The position numbers and the translations under genes are program-made. A DNA stretch of 64,000 bases from Symbiodinium microadriaticum (lineage: Eukaryota; Sar; Dinophyceae; Suessiales; Symbiodiniaceae), in assembly GCA_001939145.1 (NCBI GenBank), contig LSRX01000074.1:571655-635654 (forward strand). Reading direction: 5' to 3'. Under the pieces are notes generated by a model, which saw only the letters and a program-made list of their open reading frames with translations, was not told the DNA's origin and searched no databases. Below, in pieces: positions 61,101 through 64,000 of the stretch (the stretch's first letter is position 1; every line of letters begins with the position of its first letter).

Positions 61101-62080
61101 GGGATCCTCCCAAGGACAGATGGCGACTCCGCAGCCGCAACTCCCCAACCCAAACCCAAATTCAATTTCGGACTCGGAAAGGCGCGAAGGCCCCTTCACG
61201 AGCTGAACATCCGCTGGTGGCGTCGGCAGATCGGCTTTGTCGGGCAGGAGCCTGTGTTGTTCAACACCACCGTCCGGAACAACATCTTGTACGGTCGCTG
61301 GGGTGCACATATGTTTTACCATGTATTCCAATAGGCAGCAACACATTCAGTGCAGGGGCACAGCATGCACATTTACTGCGGTACATGTAGAAATGCTCTT
61401 TCAAGATACTACGTAACAGAATCAGTTCGGTGTTTAGAGATACGACGGAAGCTTATATGGTGACATGGCAGCCGAAAGAATTGCGTACAAGAGGTCCCTA
61501 GCAAGGAATCCTTTATCAAGTCTGGCACGTGACATGAGAGGGACTGTTTGTTTCAACCTTCTTGCCAACATGGCTTGATCCGAGACAAGGGCGGGCATAA
61601 GCTGAGCCCCTTCCTAAACCGATAGAGAAAGCTGAAGAGGCAAAGGGCCTGGAATGTAGCTTTGAAAGAAAGATCTTGAGTCCTCAGGCTGCAAGTTCGC
61701 CTCATCAACCTGACAGATTGCATCGGCGTAGGGGCCTGTCTTTCTCGAGAAGCAAGTCGAGTTAACAGTTATGCATATGTTTGAGTTGGTCTTCGTTTCG
61801 ATACGAAGTATGGGTACATGCAGACTCAAAGCCAAATCCTCGTCTTAAAGCTGTTCAACTTTCCTGAGAACCTGGTGTGCTGACGACGATCAGAACTGCT
61901 GACGCGCAACGGCCATGGGGTCTAGAAGGCTGAGAAGCCCGCCCGCGAAGGTTTGGAACCCTAAGCCCTGAACCCCACGCCTTTAAACGAGACTCGAGAA
62001 ACTGAGGCCTGGAAGAAGGTGAGACCGTGACGGAGGAGTACATCAAGAAGTGTGAGGAAATGTGCAACTTGAAGCTCCTT
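42204..62080 (+). CDS. ABC transporter, ABCB/P-glycoprotein type (full transporter, 3' end outside view)
   Basis: Twenty-five exons: 42204-42308, 42402-42903, 43191-43333, 45703-45753, 46560-46640, 50443-50497, 50989-51090, 51359-51422, 51743-51784, 51927-52204, 52543-52582, 52708-52754, 54523-54626, 55271-55319, 55537-55623, 55730-56135, 56339-57107, 57358-57460, 57753-57867, 58207-58275, 58744-58815, 60477-60558, 60796-60865, 61190-61293 and 62019-about 62080. Joined they give about 1200 residues in the order TMD1-NBD1-TMD2-NBD2, against some 1280 for P-glycoprotein, so about 100 residues of NBD2 are missing. Family role: ATP-driven export of lipids or hydrophobic compounds across a membrane; substrate and membrane cannot be told. 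Exon borders were chosen so that motif and spacing match the family. Uncertain borders: intron 1 (a GT donor at 42326 also works in phase), exon 5 end, exon 6 start (50438 or 50443), 58275 or 58278, 58735 or 58744, 60865, and the last end. Confidence 0.95.
43030..43080. repeat. CTG microsatellite in intron 2
   Basis: A GCT/CTG run of about ten units at 43042-43068 lies in the 287-base second intron of the ABC gene. Confidence 0.85.
43710..44100. repeat. CTG and CAT microsatellites in intron 3
   Basis: A CTG run at about 43715-43748 and interrupted CAT/CGT triplets at 43983-44092. The CAT tract opens His-rich, Asp-rich and Met-rich frames on both strands that are not genes. Confidence 0.9.
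44110..44325. repeat. Five tandem units of 40-57 bases in intron 3
   Basis: Units start near 44112, 44165, 44205, 44261 and 44301. Each has GAATGGATGTTATCAT (or a close variant) followed by GCTTTGG and a GGATGCT(C/G)TCGC-like end. Confidence 0.75.
44630..45600. repeat. Nearly 1 kb of trinucleotide repeats in intron 3
   Basis: Successive blocks of CCA/CCG, CAC, AAC, ACT, CTG, then CCTAAT and CTCCTA-type hexamers and CTC. One N stands at 45026. The block opens a 314-codon plus-strand frame, the longest low-complexity frame of the window, and runs almost up to exon 4 (45703). Confidence 0.95.
45754..46559. other. Intron 4 of the ABC gene
   Basis: GA-AG intron with CA repeats (45828-45843, 46368-46382) and a CAAA run (46340-46366). 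No gene inside. Its two ends share TGGAGGAGT. Confidence 0.7.
47095..48660. repeat. AGAAGAGAGCTCC-rich higher-order repeat in intron 5
   Basis: Purine-rich words such as AAGAAGAGAGCTCC recur through 1.5 kb. A longer unit is visible: about 230 bases at 47368-47600 match 48434-48665, and AGCCTTCAACAAG/CTGGTCCTC blocks recur near 47125, 47605 and 48170, which suggests a period of about 530 bases. Confidence 0.75.
48671..48926. repeat. Three tandem foldback units with inverted ends
   Basis: Units at 48671-48752, 48765-48839 and 48852-48926 each begin with GGC(G/A)AAATYTGCTGC and end with its complement GCAGCAAATTTCGCC. A central part near TTCCTG(G)ATTAAA or TTAAGTATA and ACCAC(G/T)AA is conserved, and 12-base spacers like CAAGAATCGGTT separate the units. 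They look like a tandem array of a small MITE-like foldback element. Confidence 0.85.
48935..49320. repeat. Tandem repeat with a period of 95 bases
   Basis: AAAATGAAGACAGCGAAGGG starts at 48959 and 49054, and with one change at 49149, exactly 95 bases apart. Each unit also has CCGAAGGGTGTCGTTTCAG and TTGGTGTCATCGAA. A fourth, partly deleted copy runs to about 49320. Confidence 0.9.
49326..50120. repeat. Alternating GC-rich and AT-rich repeat in intron 5
   Basis: Blocks like GGGAGGTGGTTCCC..GACCCC and GAC(C/G)CCCTCC alternate with AT-rich blocks containing ATTTAAATTATTTAA and CGGGCCGGGAA. Units near 49530, 49750 and 49950 suggest a period of about 200-240 bases. One N stands at 49326. Confidence 0.7.
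51927..56135 (+). CDS. ABC transporter exons 10-16: first nucleotide-binding domain and linker
   Basis: Exon 10 (51927-52204) holds [12 protein letters not shown] (A-loop Tyr) and Walker [10 protein letters not shown]. Exons 11-12 meet in the Q-loop [10 protein letters not shown]. Exon 13 encodes the helical domain ending VGAG. Exon 14 has the signature LSGGQKQR. Exon 15 has Walker [13 protein letters not shown] with the catalytic Glu and D-loop. Exon 16 has the switch histidine in [11 protein letters not shown], then the end of the domain, [13 protein letters not shown]. Every residue needed for ATP hydrolysis is present. The linker to TMD2 is long and charged. Inside exon 16, 55929-56021 is intron-like (see findings); it is a multiple of three, so both readings stay open. 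Confidence 0.95.
53000..54420. repeat. TGTA/TATG microsatellite region in intron 12
   Basis: Interrupted TATG, GCATG, GTGTA and TA runs, with pure TATG tracts at about 53818-53848 and 54046-54098, CT at 54281-54300 and TA at 54306-54340. Long frames on both strands (up to 270 codons) are artefacts. Confidence 0.95.
55080..55250. repeat. TATG microsatellite in intron 13
   Basis: Nearly pure TATG from 55084 to 55217, then a GT run, ending about 20 bases before exon 14. Confidence 0.95.
56339..58278 (+). CDS. ABC transporter exons 17-20: second transmembrane domain
   Basis: Exon 17 (56339-57107, 769 bases, the largest) starts with a charged helix [13 protein letters not shown], then the elbow and TM7 ([19 protein letters not shown]), TM8, [16 protein letters not shown] (the family's WFDDP.N..G motif), TM9-10 around [14 protein letters not shown], and the [12 protein letters not shown] motif. 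Exon 18 encodes TM11 ([18 protein letters not shown]), exon 19 TM12 ([16 protein letters not shown]) and GDAAKAK, and exon 20 [16 protein letters not shown]. Spacing to P-glycoprotein is kept exactly across the exon 18-19 border. Donors are GC, GC, GT and GA or GC. Confidence 0.92.
58735..62080 (+). CDS. ABC transporter exons 21-25: start of the second nucleotide-binding domain
   Basis: Exon 21 encodes [18 protein letters not shown] (A-loop Tyr). Exon 22 encodes [15 protein letters not shown] and Walker A GPSGGGK. Exon 23 completes Walker A (ST) and gives [16 protein letters not shown]. Exon 24 gives [21 protein letters not shown], the Q-loop. Exon 25 gives [16 protein letters not shown], the start of the helical subdomain. 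The acceptor of exon 21 is 58744 (best spacing) or 58735. The exon 23-24 junction is uncertain by one residue. The LSGGQ signature, Walker B and H-loop of NBD2 were not found up to 64000. Confidence 0.9.
58816..60476. other. Intron 21 of the ABC gene
   Basis: The 1661-base GT-AG intron holds two similar blocks near 59000-59050 and 59065-59105 (GCAGCGGCATGCA, then GGTGGGG(C)GCGC), an open stretch of 190 codons (58990-59562) without a motif, and interrupted ACAT/CATAC microsatellite sequence at about 59990-60130. Confidence 0.6.
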
Positions 62081-63173
62081 GCTGATTGTGAATGCTAATC
62101 ATCGGCGACTCTAGACGATCGTAGACTCTGTTGGGTTGCTGCGGGCTATTGAGTTCATCCTGCTACTGACTTAAGATTTGATCTGCCCCTTTGCTTGCTT
62201 GTCTTTTGCTTCCCGCTCGCTCTCTCTCTCTCTCTCTCTCTCCCCTTCCTCCATTTCTCGTTGTTGTTTGCGTCGTTCTGTCTCAATCTCCTCTCCATCT
62301 CTCTTCTCTTTCTCTCTCTCTCACTCTCTCTCTCTCTCTCTCTCCCTCCCTGTTTCTGCACACATAACTCTTGTCTGTGACGACAGAAGTATCGATCCAT
62401 CGCAGATGCACCTGCACAGAGACAGGCGACAGGGCCAAACTTGCATGGGTCGGAGCATCTTAGCACTCATCCCGAACAGCTTGTATTTGCGAGGGCGGGC
62501 CCCGCAGTCTTTAATAAAAGCGGATCTTCGACAGAGAGCTTCCTGTCCTGGTTTTTTTTGAAGCGAGTACAGGAGGATCCGTCGCAACTCGGTGTCCACA
62601 TGTGAGGCCTCAGCAGGTGCCTTTCGATCTCTCATGCTTTGCAGACTCAAACTGGTTTTCGCTCTAGCCTAATCTATTGTATCCTGTTGTATCAAATGTC
62701 CCCATATACCCCAAGTCCGACGCCCTGGACACTAAACCCATAATCCAACCCCTTAAAGAGACGGAGCTCGGGCTTTGGCTTCTGCTCATCCAACACCCGA
62801 AGCTCTGGGAATGACTCTGATTTGAAAGAGATGACTTGAGCCAAGGTGCCTCGACAAAAGGCTCAAAGCATTAGGGCCTCACGCGGTACATGATTTGTTG
62901 GTGGCATTTTGGGAAATAGTTGCACATTGCGTTCGCAAAATGTTTGTGTTCCAATTTAGGGGTTGCGCAATGTCTTGCAGCATGGGTTGCGAAACCGTTT
63001 CGGAATCTCGCGAACAAGTGCGAAACATTGTGGATGTTGTTGCACTCTGGACTGTTTTTAAGCATTTGTTGTTCGTTTCATTCACTCAGACACACTCACA
63101 CACACACACACACAAACACAAACAAAACACACACACACACACACACGCGCGCACGCGCGCGTATGTATCTATC

Positions 63174-63216
<43 letters not shown>
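62081..63216. other. End of the gene region: CT, CA and AT repeats
   Basis: CT-rich tracts at 62216-62350, CA/ACAC at 63086-63150 and TA at 63170-63216. No exon of NBD2 could be recognised. This may be intron 25 of the ABC gene. Confidence 0.6.
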
Positions 63217-63352
63217 NNNNNNNNNNNNNNNNNNNNNNNNNNNNNNNNNNNNNNNNNNNNNNNNNNNNNNNNNNNNNNNNNNNNNNNNNNNNNNNNNNNN
63301 NNNNNNNNNNNNNNNNNNNNNNNNNNNNNNNNNNNNNNNNNNNNNNNNNNNN
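63217..63352. other. Sequence gap (136 N)
   Basis: N run directly after a TA microsatellite. Confidence 0.99.
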
Positions 63353-63554
63353 CCTTTTTGGGATTACCCTATAGGATTCTAAATATAAACCCCCCCCTAC
63401 TCCCCTCCCCACCGTGGTGTGGTGTGGCTTTGCCCGCGGTTTGCTTGGACTGCGGTGTGGTGTAGTTCGGGGTATGCCTCAACATCATCCACATGGTGCG
63501 GTGTAGTTGGGTATGCCTCACCATCATGCCAATCATCCATCATCATCCTGTGCC

Positions 63555-63850
63555 GACCGACAGTTAACGGATTTGGAACCGCCATGTGGAGGGAGTGCGC
63601 ACAGTCACAGGGATTTGTGCTCATCCGGTTCCTTTCTTGGGTCAACTGTCACGGGAACGGGGCCTGTCAGGAATGTGATCCTCCTGACAGTTGTAATTTT
63701 AAATCCTGATGTCGGAGTCGTGGTTGAAAAGTGTGCCCTGTCACAAGGATCGGGTGTGTTTGGGAAGAGATCCTCGTGACAGTTGACGGTTTTGGAGCCG
63801 CCATGTGGAAGAAGTGCAAACAGTTACAGGGATTTGGTCTGCCTGGAAGC
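63555..63850. repeat. Degenerate tandem repeat, three units of about 90-130 bases
   Basis: CAGTT starts units at 63561, 63688 and 63780. The first and third share GGAACCGCCATGTGGA(G/A)G-like sequence (GGAGCCGCCATGTGGAAG in the third) and ACAGGGATTTG. The second and third are preceded by GATCCTC(C/G)TGA. Confidence 0.7.
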
Positions 63851-64000
63851 AGGCCGGGGGGGGGGGATACCATATGGGGGTGGGAACCGAGAAGCGGCAT
63901 CATATATAGATGTATACTATTGCCAGGATGGCTTGTCCAGGCCTGTGTGCTTTGGCCCACTCCCAGTTCGTCATGGATCTTCAAGCTCTGGACTTGGCCG

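Noticed and set aside
1..64000. Relict spliced-leader sequences of dinoflagellate retrogenes
   Set aside because: I looked for the leader ending TTTGGCTCAAG upstream of the candidate frames and saw no convincing copy; a computed search would be needed to exclude diverged ones.

Overview
The window reads as nuclear DNA of a dinoflagellate, most like a Symbiodiniaceae-type genome. Genes are sparse and cut into many small exons. Introns end in AG, nearly always followed by G, and their donors are GT, GC or GA in similar numbers. Large areas are microsatellites, minisatellites and degenerate text full of TTTAGGG-like heptads. There are two runs of N (13389-13413, 63217-63352) and single Ns at 45026 and 49326. 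Most long open frames are products of low-complexity repeats. The real genes were found by joining short exons whose reading phases agree and whose joined product fits a protein family. Exon borders are therefore inferences unless stated otherwise.

Layout. 1-11.1 kb: no recognised gene; a cluster of small hairpins (0.9-1.05 kb), a TATG microsatellite (4.0 kb), a 2.3-kb minisatellite (6.7-9.0 kb), a pyrimidine-rich stretch (9.1-9.5 kb) and a three-copy tandem repeat (9.53-9.74 kb). 11.1-22.4 kb, plus strand: a multi-exon gene for a poly(ADP-ribose) glycohydrolase-like enzyme of the microbial type (DUF2263/TIGR02452-like, macro-domain fold), with trinucleotide and hexanucleotide repeats in its introns. 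22.4-38.5 kb: mostly unassigned; it holds a small dispersed repeat family, an open frame of unknown function, a tentative TauD/TfdA-like fragment and a few isolated exon-like pieces. 38.5-38.9 kb, plus: the last exons of an ankyrin-repeat protein. 39.5-42.2 kb, minus: a three-exon gene of unknown function. 42.2 to at least 62.1 kb, plus: an ABC transporter of the ABCB/P-glycoprotein type with 25 exons in view. 62.1-64 kb: CT, CA and AT repeats, an N gap and a degenerate tandem repeat.

The ABC transporter is the best supported gene: TMD1-NBD1-TMD2-NBD2 with a complete set of NBD1 motifs and the first part of NBD2. The second signature motif, Walker B and switch histidine must lie beyond the right edge or in an exon not found. 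About two thirds of its 24 introns need GC or GA donors. Several introns carry the same 7-10 bases at both ends, and intron 5 is built of four different tandem-repeat families. No functional link between the genes can be seen from their order. The minus-strand gene and the ABC gene lie head to head, with candidate start codons on opposite strands that overlap.
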